From Prochlorococcus sp. AG-355-K03 (GTDB lineage Bacteria; Cyanobacteriota; Cyanobacteriia; PCC-6307; Cyanobiaceae): a stretch of DNA of 48,103 bases. A model generated the notes under the pieces. That model did no database searches. It was not told the origin of the DNA and saw nothing but the letters and a program-made list of their open reading frames with translations. The position numbers and the translations under genes are program-made. Where the stretch lies: contig QCDS01000007.1 of the NCBI GenBank assembly GCA_003278685.1, forward strand, positions 1 to 48,103. The letters run 5' to 3'. Shown here one piece after another: positions 1-8,600 of this stretch (its first letter is position 1; each line of letters starts with the position of its first letter).

Positions 1-1
1 T

Positions 2-1582
2 ACTTCTGGATTAAGAAAAAGTACTTTAAAGTTTCAGGAAGAACATTATCTAGAAGTTTTTATTGAAGCAATCTTACAATCATTAGGAGATTTAAAAGGT
101 TCAACATTAGTTGTTGGTGGTGATGGCAGATATGGGAATATTGAAGCAATAGAAAAAATTGTCCAAATATGCATTGCTCATAAAGTTCAAAAGGTTATTG
201 TTCCAAAATACGGTTTATTATCTACTCCTGCGACATCACATTTAATTAGAAAAGAAAACTCTATTGGTGGAATTATTCTTTCTGCAAGCCATAATCCTGG
301 CGGGATTGATGGCGACTTTGGAGTGAAATTGAATATCTCTAATGGTGGCCCAGCTCCTGAGATAATTACTAATAAGATTTTTAAGGCTTCACAATTACTA
401 ACTAGTTATAAAATTTGTAAAATTCAATTACCCGATTTTAGTGAATATGGAACTTATCATTACGACGAAACTACCTTAGAAATTATTGATGGATTAACAG
501 ATTATTCTAATTTGATGGAGAAAATTTTTGACTTTGATCAAATTAGTGATTTTTTAAAAAAAGACTTCTCGTTAATCTTTGATGCAATGAATGCGGTCAC
601 AGGCCCATATGCAAAAAATATTTTTGTTGAAAAAATGGGTCTTGCACCAGATTGTGTCATGAATGGTAACCCGTTAAAAGATTTTGGAGGTTTACATCCT
701 GATCCTAATCTTACTTACGCATCCCATTTAGCTGATTTGTTATTAAATCAAAAATCTTATAGTTTTGGTGCTGCATGCGATGGAGATGGAGATAGGAATA
801 TGATTTTAGGAAGTGGATGTTTTGTAAATCCAAGTGATAGCCTTGCAGTTATCACTGCTAACACAAAATGTGTCCCTGGTTATAAAGATGGTATTACAGG
901 TGTGGCACGATCCATGCCAACCAGCTCAGCGGTTGATAATGTCGCTCGAGCATTAAATATACCTTGTTTCGAGACACCTACTGGCTGGAAGTTTTTTGGA
1001 AATCTTTTAGACTCTAATTTAATTACTTTATGTGGAGAAGAAAGTTTCGGAACAGGTAGTAATCATGTGAGAGAGAAAGATGGACTATGGGCAGTTTTGT
1101 ATTGGTTACAAGTTTTAGCTGAAAAAAAATGTTCGGTAAGTGATTTGATGCAGAATCATTGGAAACAATTTGGTAGGAATTATTATTCAAGACATGATTA
1201 TGAGGCAATTCCCTCAAATATTGCTAATCAAATCTTTGGTAATCTAACTTCTATGCTCGAAAATTTAAAAGGAAATAGTTTTGCTGGTCATTTAGTTAAA
1301 GTTGCAGATAACTTTTCATATTTAGATCCCGTTGATAATTCTATAAGTGAAAATCAAGGTTTAAGATTGGTCCTTGATGATAATTCTCGAGTAATTGTGC
1401 GCCTTTCTGGAACTGGGACTAAGGGTGCAACATTAAGACTTTACTTTGAGAAATTTTTCGATCCTCAACAGAATCTTTCGTTAAATCCTCAGATCGCTTT
1501 GAAACCTCTAATAAATGATTTAGATGCTTTATTAAACATTTCAAAACTTACTCAAATGGAAACTCCTACAGTAATTACATAG
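2..1582 (+). CDS. pgm: Phosphoglucomutase (5'-truncated by window edge)
   Basis: Interconverts glucose-1-phosphate and glucose-6-phosphate in the cytoplasm, linking glycogen and sugar-nucleotide synthesis to glycolysis. The reading frame is open from base 2, so the start lies outside the window; an in-frame GTG near 323 is internal. The phosphoserine loop SASHNPGG is encoded at about 283-306. The metal loop CDGDGDR follows, then the sugar-binding GEESFGTGS and, near the end, the phosphate-binding RLSGTGTKG. About 526 codons are visible against roughly 545 for the family, so only a short N-terminus is missing. All expected active-site loops are intact. The rarA start follows 33 bp later on the same strand. 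The alpha-D-phosphohexomutase family is certain; glucose specificity is inferred from length and motif form. Confidence 0.93.
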   Translation, partial: TSGLRKSTLKFQEEHYLEVFIEAILQSLGDLKGSTLVVGGDGRYGNIEAIEKIVQICIAHKVQKVIVPKYGLLSTPATSHLIRKENSIGGIILSASHNPGGIDGDFGVKLNISNGGPAPEIITNKIFKASQLLTSYKICKIQLPDFSEYGTYHYDETTLEIIDGLTDYSNLMEKIFDFDQISDFLKKDFSLIFDAMNAVTGPYAKNIFVEKMGLAPDCVMNGNPLKDFGGLHPDPNLTYASHLADLLLNQKSYSFGAACDGDGDRNMILGSGCFVNPSDSLAVITANTKCVPGYKDGITGVARSMPTSSAVDNVARALNIPCFETPTGWKFFGNLLDSNLITLCGEESFGTGSNHVREKDGLWAVLYWLQVLAEKKCSVSDLMQNHWKQFGRNYYSRHDYEAIPSNIANQIFGNLTSMLENLKGNSFAGHLVKVADNFSYLDPVDNSISENQGLRLVLDDNSRVIVRLSGTGTKGATLRLYFEKFFDPQQNLSLNPQIALKPLINDLDALLNISKLTQMETPTVIT

Positions 1583-1615
1583 AATTGAAAGCAATGATTT
1601 TTTGATTTAATTTAT

Positions 1616-2905
1616 ATGCATTCAGAAAGTTTATTTACTAATCATTCTCAAATAGAAAATAATGCACCTTTGGCAGATAAATTAAGACCAAGGGACTTGG
1701 AAGATTTTTTTGGTCAACAACCAATACTGAATGAGAATTCGCTTTTAAGAAGTGCAATATTAAACGATAAGATTAGTAATTTTATTTTTTCTGGCCCTCC
1801 TGGTGTTGGAAAAACAACTCTAATTGAAATTATTTCTTTTAATACTCGGTCAAAATTAATTAAGTTAAATGCAGTATTTTCAAGTGTTAAAGAATTAAGG
1901 AATGAAATCGCTAATGCAAAAGATAGATTAATAAATTCAAAAAGAAAAACAATTTTATTTATAGATGAGGTTCATAGATTTACAGCAGTTCAGCAAGATG
2001 CTTTATTACCTTCAATAGAAAATGGAACTATAACTTTTATTGGTGCTACAACTGAAAACCCTTTATTTGCTGTTAATAAAGCGCTTGTTAGCAGGTCTCG
2101 TATTTTCACATTACTTCCTTTGGCAAAAAATGATTTACAGAAAATAATACAAAAAGTCATAACTCACTATTCTAAAAAAATAGATTCAAAAAAGGTTCAC
2201 TTAACTCAAGATGCTAAAAGTCATTTAATTAAATTTTCTGGCGGAGATGCAAGAACATTAATAAATGCTCTAGAGATGGCGATAGAAACAACTGCTGAAA
2301 ATGATGCTAAAGAAATCAATATTAATCTCTCAATAGCAGAGGATGCAATTCAAAAGAAAAATATTGTTTATGATAAAAAAGGTCAAAATCATTACGATGT
2401 AATAAGTGCTTTTATCAAGTCCATAAGAGGTACTGATCCAGATGCAACTTTGTTCTGGCTTGCGAATATGCTGGAGGCTGGTGAAGATCCTAATTTTATT
2501 TTTAGAAGACTGCTTATATCTGCCAGTGAAGATATTGGAATAGCTGATCCTAATGCCATAGTAGTTGTACAATCCTGTTGTGATGCTTTTGATAGAGTTG
2601 GTTTTCCAGAAGGATTATATTTTTTAACGCAGGCTTCTTTATATTTAGCTGTGTCTCCAAAAAGTAATAGTACGAAAAGCATTTTTAAAGCAATTGAAAC
2701 AATCAAATCTACCAATGATTTTGAAGTTCCACTTCATTTAAAAAATAATTCTAATAGTTATAGCAATCCTCATAATTATCCAGGTAGTTGGGTAGCACAA
2801 GAATATCTTCCCAAATCTTTAAAAGGTTTAAAAATATGGGAACCAAATAATAATGGATGGGAAAAAATTCAATATGAAGAACTGCTTAGAAGAAAAGAAA
2901 ATTAA
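1616..2905 (+). CDS. rarA: AAA+ ATPase RarA/MgsA, replication-associated recombination protein
   Basis: A clamp-loader-like AAA+ ATPase that acts at stalled replication forks. Walker A GPPGVGKT lies at residues 60-67 and Walker B LFIDEVH at 114-120. The sensor-1 region FIGATTENP and the arginine-finger region LVSRSRIF follow. The C-terminal half carries the tetramerisation region typical of RarA, with the family signature DPNFIFRRLLISASEDIG. Its 429 residues are normal for RarA. Some cyanobacterial homologues are longer through an added C-terminal domain, which is absent here. The 3' end overlaps the convergent phosphopantetheinyl transferase gene by 4 bp. The family call is firm; the role in fork repair is known from other bacteria. 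Confidence 0.93.
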   Translation: MHSESLFTNHSQIENNAPLADKLRPRDLEDFFGQQPILNENSLLRSAILNDKISNFIFSGPPGVGKTTLIEIISFNTRSKLIKLNAVFSSVKELRNEIANAKDRLINSKRKTILFIDEVHRFTAVQQDALLPSIENGTITFIGATTENPLFAVNKALVSRSRIFTLLPLAKNDLQKIIQKVITHYSKKIDSKKVHLTQDAKSHLIKFSGGDARTLINALEMAIETTAENDAKEININLSIAEDAIQKKNIVYDKKGQNHYDVISAFIKSIRGTDPDATLFWLANMLEAGEDPNFIFRRLLISASEDIGIADPNAIVVVQSCCDAFDRVGFPEGLYFLTQASLYLAVSPKSNSTKSIFKAIETIKSTNDFEVPLHLKNNSNSYSNPHNYPGSWVAQEYLPKSLKGLKIWEPNNNGWEKIQYEELLRRKEN

Positions 2906-3558
2906 AAATTTTTCGAACAACAAATAACCTCAGGATTAAAAGAAGTTCTCTCTGCGTAGGCTAAAGCAATAGTCCAATTATGAAAGTTAATCTGTGAATA
3001 ATTTAAATGTATATTTTTTTTCTCATGAATTAACTCTTTAGGCTTTTCAAAAAATTGCCAATGGTTAATGTCTTTAGCTAATTTCCCATGATCCCATTTT
3101 ATAGCTGCTTCAACAGCACACCATTGATTTAATATCATATTTTTTGTCAAATAATTATTATGGGTTGATTTATTGGTACGAAAAAAATATTTTTCTGCAA
3201 ATTTTAAATAGTTAAAATCTCTATCTTTTCTCTCAATATCAATCCCTATTTTGTTTTTATGCCAAACTATAGTAATAGCATCTTTACAATGACTTAAACT
3301 TACATTTCCCATGCCTGAGGGTAAACTTGGAGGTTCTCCAGGATGCGCATTAATTGGAATTTCTAGGGGGTCTAAATCAAAAAGTGTTGAAAGTGATTGT
3401 CGTAAGTAAGCTCTTGTTTCTAAAAAAATCTTTGATCTTGAAGTTGATAGATTTTTTGCAATTTTTATTTCTTCTACCGTTGCGATATCTTGCACACCTT
3501 TAATCTCATAAAACCAAATTTTTGGTATTTTATATTCATACTCATTTAATAATTTCAA
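2902..3558 (-). CDS. 4'-phosphopantetheinyl transferase family protein
   Basis: Transfers the phosphopantetheine arm of CoA onto acyl carrier protein. The metal-binding IGIDIERKDRD has Asp107 and Glu109, and the downstream WCAVEAAIKWDHGKL matches the W-x3-E-A-x2-K signature (Trp146, Glu150, Lys154). SLSHC at 87-91 fits the conserved SxSH segment. Its 218 residues place it in the Sfp/HetI-like two-half class rather than the short AcpS class. No ATG is available; the only plausible start is the TTG at 3558, just after an in-frame stop, and it shares its first base with the bcp start on the other strand. In a genome with little secondary metabolism it probably serves fatty-acid ACP. Confidence 0.82.
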   Translation of the reverse strand: MKLLNEYEYKIPKIWFYEIKGVQDIATVEEIKIAKNLSTSRSKIFLETRAYLRQSLSTLFDLDPLEIPINAHPGEPPSLPSGMGNVSLSHCKDAITIVWHKNKIGIDIERKDRDFNYLKFAEKYFFRTNKSTHNNYLTKNMILNQWCAVEAAIKWDHGKLAKDINHWQFFEKPKELIHEKKNIHLNYSQINFHNWTIALAYAERTSFNPEVICCSKNF

Positions 3559-4025
3559 TGGCTCTTAAGGTTGGCGACAAAGCACCAGAATTTAAATTAA
3601 AAGATTCTTTTGAGAAAGAAGTTTCTCTTAGTGATTTTAAAGGTAAAAGAATAATACTATATTTTTATCCAAAAGATAATACTACAGGATGTTCTAAAGA
3701 AGCATGTAATTTTAAAGAGAATTGGGATTTACTCCAAAAAAATAATATTGTTGTGCTTGGTATTAGCAAAGATAATGCATCCTCTCATCAAAAATTTATA
3801 GAAAAATTTAATTTGCCTTTTATTCTTTTAACTGATCCTGAACCTTTTAAAGTTTCTACTGATTACGATAGCTACGGACTTAAGAAATTCATGGGAAAAG
3901 AATATATGGGAATGATGAGAAATACTTTTTTGATCGATACTGATGGTAACATCGAAAAAATTTACTTAAAGGTAAAAGCAGCAATAATGGCTGATCATAT
4001 AATTTCAGACCTTGGGTTAAGCTAA
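3558..4025 (+). CDS. bcp: Peroxiredoxin, BCP/PrxQ type
   Basis: A thiol peroxidase that reduces H2O2 and alkyl hydroperoxides using thioredoxin. The start is set at the ATG at 3558: the frame is open further upstream, but the sequence from MALKVGDKAPEF onward matches BCP N-termini. The active site YFYPKDNTTGCSKEAC holds peroxidatic Cys45 and resolving Cys50 in the CX4C arrangement of PrxQ proteins. Its 155 residues are the usual family length. No signal peptide is visible, so it should be cytosolic. Its start touches that of the divergent phosphopantetheinyl transferase gene, and its stop overlaps the convergent coaX by 4 bp. Confidence 0.95.
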   Translation: MALKVGDKAPEFKLKDSFEKEVSLSDFKGKRIILYFYPKDNTTGCSKEACNFKENWDLLQKNNIVVLGISKDNASSHQKFIEKFNLPFILLTDPEPFKVSTDYDSYGLKKFMGKEYMGMMRNTFLIDTDGNIEKIYLKVKAAIMADHIISDLGLS

Positions 4026-4711
4026 TTTTTTATGGACAGGTAATGAATAATCATCCCCTCCATAACTAAATTAGGAGCCTTGATGATATTTTCTTTTTGA
4101 GTCTCTAGAGATTTTGTAATTAATTGAGAGTCTCCTCCACAGATTATTAAAATATCCTTTGCGGGATTAAATAAACTATTAATCACGCCAGTAAGAGAGT
4201 TGATTACTCCTTTTAAAATTGCTTCTTCTGTATTAATTAAAAAATCTTTGATTGGAATATCATATTTTTTGGGAACTTTAAGATTTTTTGTATTTTGTTC
4301 CATTGATTTTAATTGTGTTAGAAAACCTGGAAGAAGTTGACCTCCAATAATAGATCCATTTGAATTCAATTTTGTTATTGATAAAATTGTTCCAAAATCT
4401 GCAACTAGCAAATCTTTTTTGAAAGGATTTTCAATAATTTTTAAAGCGGCAATACAGGCAAGAGCTCTATCAACTCCAAAATACTTAGGAAGATTTGATA
4501 ACTGAATATCTTTAGTTTTTATTTCATTTTCTTTTTTCAGCAAAAAATTTGGTAGCTTTCCTACAGAAGCCCAAATTAATTGATCAAGATCTATATTTTC
4601 GGGAACGTTTTGCTCTTTTTTGGTATGGAAGAATTTAGATTGACTTTTAGAATATTTTGCCCAATGAAGCCTACTATTGCCTACTAATAAAAAATTTATA
4701 TCTGAGACCAT
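4022..4711 (-). CDS. coaX: Type III pantothenate kinase
   Basis: Phosphorylates pantothenate, the first step of CoA synthesis. It belongs to the ASKHA fold. The phosphate-binding region GNSRLHWAKY starts at residue 11, VDRALA gives Asp81 and Arg82, the second phosphate loop is DFGT (105-108), and GGQLLPG lies at 123-129. The N-terminal strand lacks the Asp that usually precedes GNT in non-cyanobacterial CoaX (here LLVGNS). As I recall, the same form is found in other cyanobacterial homologues. At 229 residues it is slightly short but complete. It lies 15 bp downstream of cysH on the same strand, probably in one transcript. Confidence 0.88.
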   Translation of the reverse strand: MVSDINFLLVGNSRLHWAKYSKSQSKFFHTKKEQNVPENIDLDQLIWASVGKLPNFLLKKENEIKTKDIQLSNLPKYFGVDRALACIAALKIIENPFKKDLLVADFGTILSITKLNSNGSIIGGQLLPGFLTQLKSMEQNTKNLKVPKKYDIPIKDFLINTEEAILKGVINSLTGVINSLFNPAKDILIICGGDSQLITKSLETQKENIIKAPNLVMEGMIIHYLSIKN

Positions 4712-4726
4712 TGTTCTATGATCAAC

Positions 4727-5449
4727 TTAATTATTAGTGTGTATTCCACATTCTTGTTTAATACCCCCAAATCTTGTATCTCTTCCCTTTGTTTCAATAC
4801 CATCAGGACTGCTTGAATGCCAATCTCCTACAGAAGAATAACCTTTGATAAAAAGTGGATGGGCAGGTAAATTATTTTCTTCCATATAATAAAAAATATC
4901 TTTATTTGTCCAATTTAGTAAAGGTCTTAAAGAGAGTCTTTGACGAATTACGTCTAGGAATTTCATTTTGTTTCTATTTTCTGTTTGACTTGATCTAACA
5001 CCGCTTGCCCAGCAGAGAATATTATATTTTTTTAGACCATTTTCTAAAGGTTTTATCTTTCTCAATTCATGATATTTATCTAAATCACTCTCTTTATTTG
5101 TTTCCCAAAGTTTTCCGTATTTGGCCTCCATTCTTGCTGGAGATAATTCACTTTGCAGAACTTCAACTTCTAAGGATAAATTATTAATAAGCTTTTCAGC
5201 GTAATGGTATGTTTCAGGAGGAAGGTAACCTGTATCTATCCAAAATATTTTGATTTTTTTTTGTAGACATAATTTACTGACCATATTTAAAAGGACTGAT
5301 GACTGAATACCAAAACTTGTTGTAATAGCAAATTGATTATCAAACTTTTCATAACCCCATGTAAGCATTTCTTGAGGTTTCATATCTACTAGCTCTTGCT
5401 TATATTTCCTCAAATTAGTTTGAATATCTTTTTTGATTTTTTCAATCAT
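4727..5449 (-). CDS. cysH: Phosphoadenylyl-sulfate reductase (PAPS reductase)
   Basis: Reduces activated sulfate to sulfite with thioredoxin in assimilatory sulfate reduction. The PP-loop SFGIQSSVLL is at 45-54. The substrate-binding region SGVRSSQTENR follows, and the C-terminal ECGIH carries catalytic Cys234. The paired CC motifs that hold a [4Fe-4S] cluster in APS reductases are absent; the equivalent internal stretch has only an isolated Cys in ILCWASG. This points to PAPS rather than APS as substrate. It has 240 residues and an ATG start. It heads a transcript with coaX and is divergent, across 95 bp, from the NDH-2/DASS/Ktr operon. Confidence 0.92.
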   Translation of the reverse strand: MIEKIKKDIQTNLRKYKQELVDMKPQEMLTWGYEKFDNQFAITTSFGIQSSVLLNMVSKLCLQKKIKIFWIDTGYLPPETYHYAEKLINNLSLEVEVLQSELSPARMEAKYGKLWETNKESDLDKYHELRKIKPLENGLKKYNILCWASGVRSSQTENRNKMKFLDVIRQRLSLRPLLNWTNKDIFYYMEENNLPAHPLFIKGYSSVGDWHSSSPDGIETKGRDTRFGGIKQECGIHTNN

Positions 5450-5544
5450 TCTTCAGTTTGGTTATGAGTTTAATTTTATTTCGCTCAATTTATAAATTAT
5501 TCGTATAGTTTAATAATACATTTACGCATAACAATATTTCTCTA

Positions 5545-6738
5545 ATGAAATCAATACAAAAACCAATAGTAATAGTTGGAGCAGGTTTTGCAGGTATGAC
5601 ATTTGCTTTGAATTTAAAGAATCTTAATCCTTCTTTACCGATTATTGTAGTTGACTCTGAAACTAACTTTATATTTAAACCTTTAATGTACGAAGTTTTA
5701 AGTAAAGAAATAAGAAGTTGGGAAGCTACCCCAAAATTTGCAAATATTTTTTCTGATGCGGGTATAACTTTTGTAAGAAATTGTTTAACCAAGATTTCCT
5801 TCAAAGAAAATATTCTTGAATTTAGTGACGGTTTAAAATTAAGTTATCAGTATCTTGTTATCTGCACAGGATCTATTCCCAATAGTTTTTTTATAAAAGG
5901 TGTAGATGAAAATTGTTATTTTTTTAATGATTTTCATGATCTAAATAAATTAAATTCTTTTTTAAAAAAATCACAAGATACTGCTTTGCATAAAAAGTTA
6001 TTCATAGTTGGAGGTGGTCCATCTGGCATCGAGTTGGCATGCAAAATTAAAGATATATTTACAGACCAATTTGAAATTAATGTAATAGAAAAATCAAACG
6101 AAATACTCAATAAAAACAAATTTTTTAATAGAGAAGAGGCAGAGAAGGCATTAGAAAAAAGAAAAATCAACGTTCTTTTGAATTCCACAGTTAAAGAAGT
6201 CTCAGAAACTAAGATTAGTATTTCTAGTGAGGTTGGAATAACTTCCTTGGATAAAGATATTGTTATTTGGACTGCAGGTGTTAAATCTAATTTGTCTTAC
6301 TTGGAAACTGATCAAATAACAAAAAAATTTGGACGAATTTTAGTGAATAATAATTTGCAAATACAAAATCATAAAAACTGTTTTGCAATTGGTGATATTT
6401 CAGTTATTGAAGGTATGGAGGATTTACCCGTAACTGCTCAGGTTGCTATGCAGGAAGGGAATCATCTTGCTAAAAATTTAGAACTGTTAATTCAAGGAGA
6501 GGATTCTTTACCCTTTGAATTTCAAGACAACGGTGAAATGATTAGCTTAGGAATAGGCGACGCCTCAATCTCTGGTCTTGGTGTTACTTTATCTGGGAAA
6601 TTGGCTTTCGAGGCAAGAAGACTTATATATGCTTCCAAGTTGCCTGATATCACAGAAAGCTTAAAATCTGCATCTTCATGGATGTTCCAAAAAAAATTTA
6701 TTTTTAAAAAGTTTCTTAAAAAAGATTATTCCAATTAA
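5545..6738 (+). CDS. Type II NADH dehydrogenase (NDH-2), transport-operon associated
   Basis: A flavoprotein oxidoreductase expected to pass electrons from NAD(P)H to quinone at the membrane surface without pumping protons. The FAD Rossmann motif GAGFAG is at 12-17 and the NAD(P)H motif GGGPSG at 156-161. The C-terminal FAD motif CFAIGDI precedes a VTAQVAMQEG segment typical of NDH-2. Its 397 residues match NdbB-like cyanobacterial forms. The C-terminus is basic and amphipathic, fitting peripheral membrane association. It leads a four-gene operon with a DASS transporter and a Ktr-type system. The NDH-2 class is solid; the electron acceptor and any link to ion transport are inference. Confidence 0.85.
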   Translation: MKSIQKPIVIVGAGFAGMTFALNLKNLNPSLPIIVVDSETNFIFKPLMYEVLSKEIRSWEATPKFANIFSDAGITFVRNCLTKISFKENILEFSDGLKLSYQYLVICTGSIPNSFFIKGVDENCYFFNDFHDLNKLNSFLKKSQDTALHKKLFIVGGGPSGIELACKIKDIFTDQFEINVIEKSNEILNKNKFFNREEAEKALEKRKINVLLNSTVKEVSETKISISSEVGITSLDKDIVIWTAGVKSNLSYLETDQITKKFGRILVNNNLQIQNHKNCFAIGDISVIEGMEDLPVTAQVAMQEGNHLAKNLELLIQGEDSLPFEFQDNGEMISLGIGDASISGLGVTLSGKLAFEARRLIYASKLPDITESLKSASSWMFQKKFIFKKFLKKDYSN

Positions 6739-6787
6739 ACTTTTTTGAAATATTGTTTTTGGGTATATTGAGTTAAATAAGTTTCGT

Positions 6788-8596
6788 ATGAATTTAATTG
6801 CAGTAGTTAGTAATAATTTTGATGCGTTTATAACGGTAGTAGTTTTAATAATGTCAATAATTTTGTTTATTAAAAATACTATTGCGCCAGAATTGACTGG
6901 TTTGTTATGTGTTGGAATATTTATAGCTACAGGTGTTCTTTCTCCTGAAAAAGCTTTAGCTGGATTTGGTAGCCCGTCCTTAATTACCCTTATGGGTTTA
7001 TTTGCAGTTTCCTCTGCATTATTTAAAAGTGGTGCCTTAGATAGAGTAAGAGAATTGATTTCTTCTGAAAGTATTAGAACTCCAAGGAAATTAATTTCTT
7101 TAATAGCTTTTTTGATTGCTCCAATATCTGGAATTGTACCTAATACTCCAGTAGTGGCATCATTATTACCTTTAATTGAAAGTTGGTGCGAGCGAAGAAA
7201 TATATCACCATCAAAAGTTTTATTACCTCTTTCTTTTGCTACTTTACTAGGTGGAACTCTGACATTATTAGGTAGTTCAGTAAATCTTCTTGTAAGTGAT
7301 ATTAGTCAACAATTAGGTTATGGAGCTTTGGAATTATTTAGTTTGACTTCAATAGGAATTCCTGTATGGCTTATAGGCACAACCTATATGATTCTAGTTT
7401 CTGAAATGCTTTTGCCAGATAGAGGTAGAGATAAGGAGTTTATTAAAAATGGCGATATGAATATATATTTTACTGAAGTTACTATTCCCTCTACTTCAGA
7501 ATTAGTTGGACAATCTGTCAGAAATAGTAGATTGCAAAGACGATTTGATGTTGATGTTCTGGAATTACAACGTAATGGAAAAGTTATTCTTCCTCCTTTG
7601 GCTGATAGAAAGATTGAACCGGATGATAGATTAATAATACGCGTTACAAGGGCAGACTTATTTAGACTGCAACAGGAACATACCATTCTGTTAGGAGAAA
7701 ACAAAACATCTTTCGACGGAGCTAATGTTTTCTCAGATGATGAAGGTACTAAGACCTTTGAAGCCCTGTTACCAGCTGGTTCAACTCTAGCCGGCGCAAG
7801 TTTGAGAGAATTAAGATTCAGGCAGCGTCATAATGCAACAGTTTTAGCATTAAGAAGAGGTCAACAAACTGTACAGGAGAGATTAGGCCAAGCTGTTTTA
7901 AGGGCTGGAGATGTTTTATTATTGCAAGCACCTTTAGATTCAATAAGAGGTTTGCAAGCTAGTAATGATTTGCTTATTTTAGATCAATTCGAAGATGACT
8001 TACCTTTTTTGATAAAAAAACCTATATCGATTGCAATTGCAATAGGAATGGTGGTTTTGCCTTCTGTTTCTAATATTCCATTAGTAGGTTCAGTCCTTTT
8101 AGCAGTCATTGCCATGGTAGCTTGTGGATGTTTAAGACCTGCAGAGATACAAAAATCAATTAGGTTAGACGTCATTTTATTGTTGGGATCTTTATCATGC
8201 TTTAGTGTAGCTATGCAGGTAACGGGATTAGCAGATTTAATTGCAGTAAATCTAAACTTCGTCCTTAATGGCATGCCTCTGTATTTTGCACTAGTCGTAA
8301 TTTTTGTATCGACAGTTATTCTTACACAATTTATAAGTAATGCTGCTTCGGTTGCTTTGATTTTGCCTGTTGCAATTGAATTCTCAAATGTATTAGGCAT
8401 TTCACCAAGCGCTTTAATTATGCTTGTTTTGTTCGGTGCAAGTCAATCTTTCTTGACTCCAATGGGATATCAAACAAATTTAATGGTTTATGGTCCTGGA
8501 AGATATAGATTTTTTGATATCGCAAAATATGGGGCTGGATTGACACTTATAATGTCATTTACAGTGCCAGCATTGATAATTCTAAATTACGGGTAA
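6788..8596 (+). CDS. SLC13/DASS-family anion transporter with two RCK_C domains
   Basis: A predicted Na+-coupled divalent-anion importer of the inner membrane. The N-terminal membrane half (about 15-210) has PNTPV at 118-122 and GSSVN at 162-166, matching the hairpin-tip SNT-type and GxxxN motifs of DASS carriers. The C-terminal half (about 405-600) repeats them as SNAAS and GYQTN. Between them, about 225-395, lie two hydrophilic RCK_C (TrkA-C) domains, for example VTIPSTSELVGQSVR. This layout is that of the SLT/SAC1-like sulfate transporters of algae and cyanobacteria. The adjacent cysH supports sulfate, but the substrate is not determined by sequence. The ktrB-like gene starts 4 bp after the stop. 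Confidence 0.83.
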   Translation: MNLIAVVSNNFDAFITVVVLIMSIILFIKNTIAPELTGLLCVGIFIATGVLSPEKALAGFGSPSLITLMGLFAVSSALFKSGALDRVRELISSESIRTPRKLISLIAFLIAPISGIVPNTPVVASLLPLIESWCERRNISPSKVLLPLSFATLLGGTLTLLGSSVNLLVSDISQQLGYGALELFSLTSIGIPVWLIGTTYMILVSEMLLPDRGRDKEFIKNGDMNIYFTEVTIPSTSELVGQSVRNSRLQRRFDVDVLELQRNGKVILPPLADRKIEPDDRLIIRVTRADLFRLQQEHTILLGENKTSFDGANVFSDDEGTKTFEALLPAGSTLAGASLRELRFRQRHNATVLALRRGQQTVQERLGQAVLRAGDVLLLQAPLDSIRGLQASNDLLILDQFEDDLPFLIKKPISIAIAIGMVVLPSVSNIPLVGSVLLAVIAMVACGCLRPAEIQKSIRLDVILLLGSLSCFSVAMQVTGLADLIAVNLNFVLNGMPLYFALVVIFVSTVILTQFISNAASVALILPVAIEFSNVLGISPSALIMLVLFGASQSFLTPMGYQTNLMVYGPGRYRFFDIAKYGAGLTLIMSFTVPALIILNYG

Positions 8597-8600
8597 TATC

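Noticed and set aside
2392-2715. Long opposite-strand frames inside rarA, and similar ones in other genes (e.g. 7984-8400, 23890-24363)
   Set aside because: They lie wholly inside strongly recognised genes on the other strand and have no family resemblance; they are codon-bias shadows.
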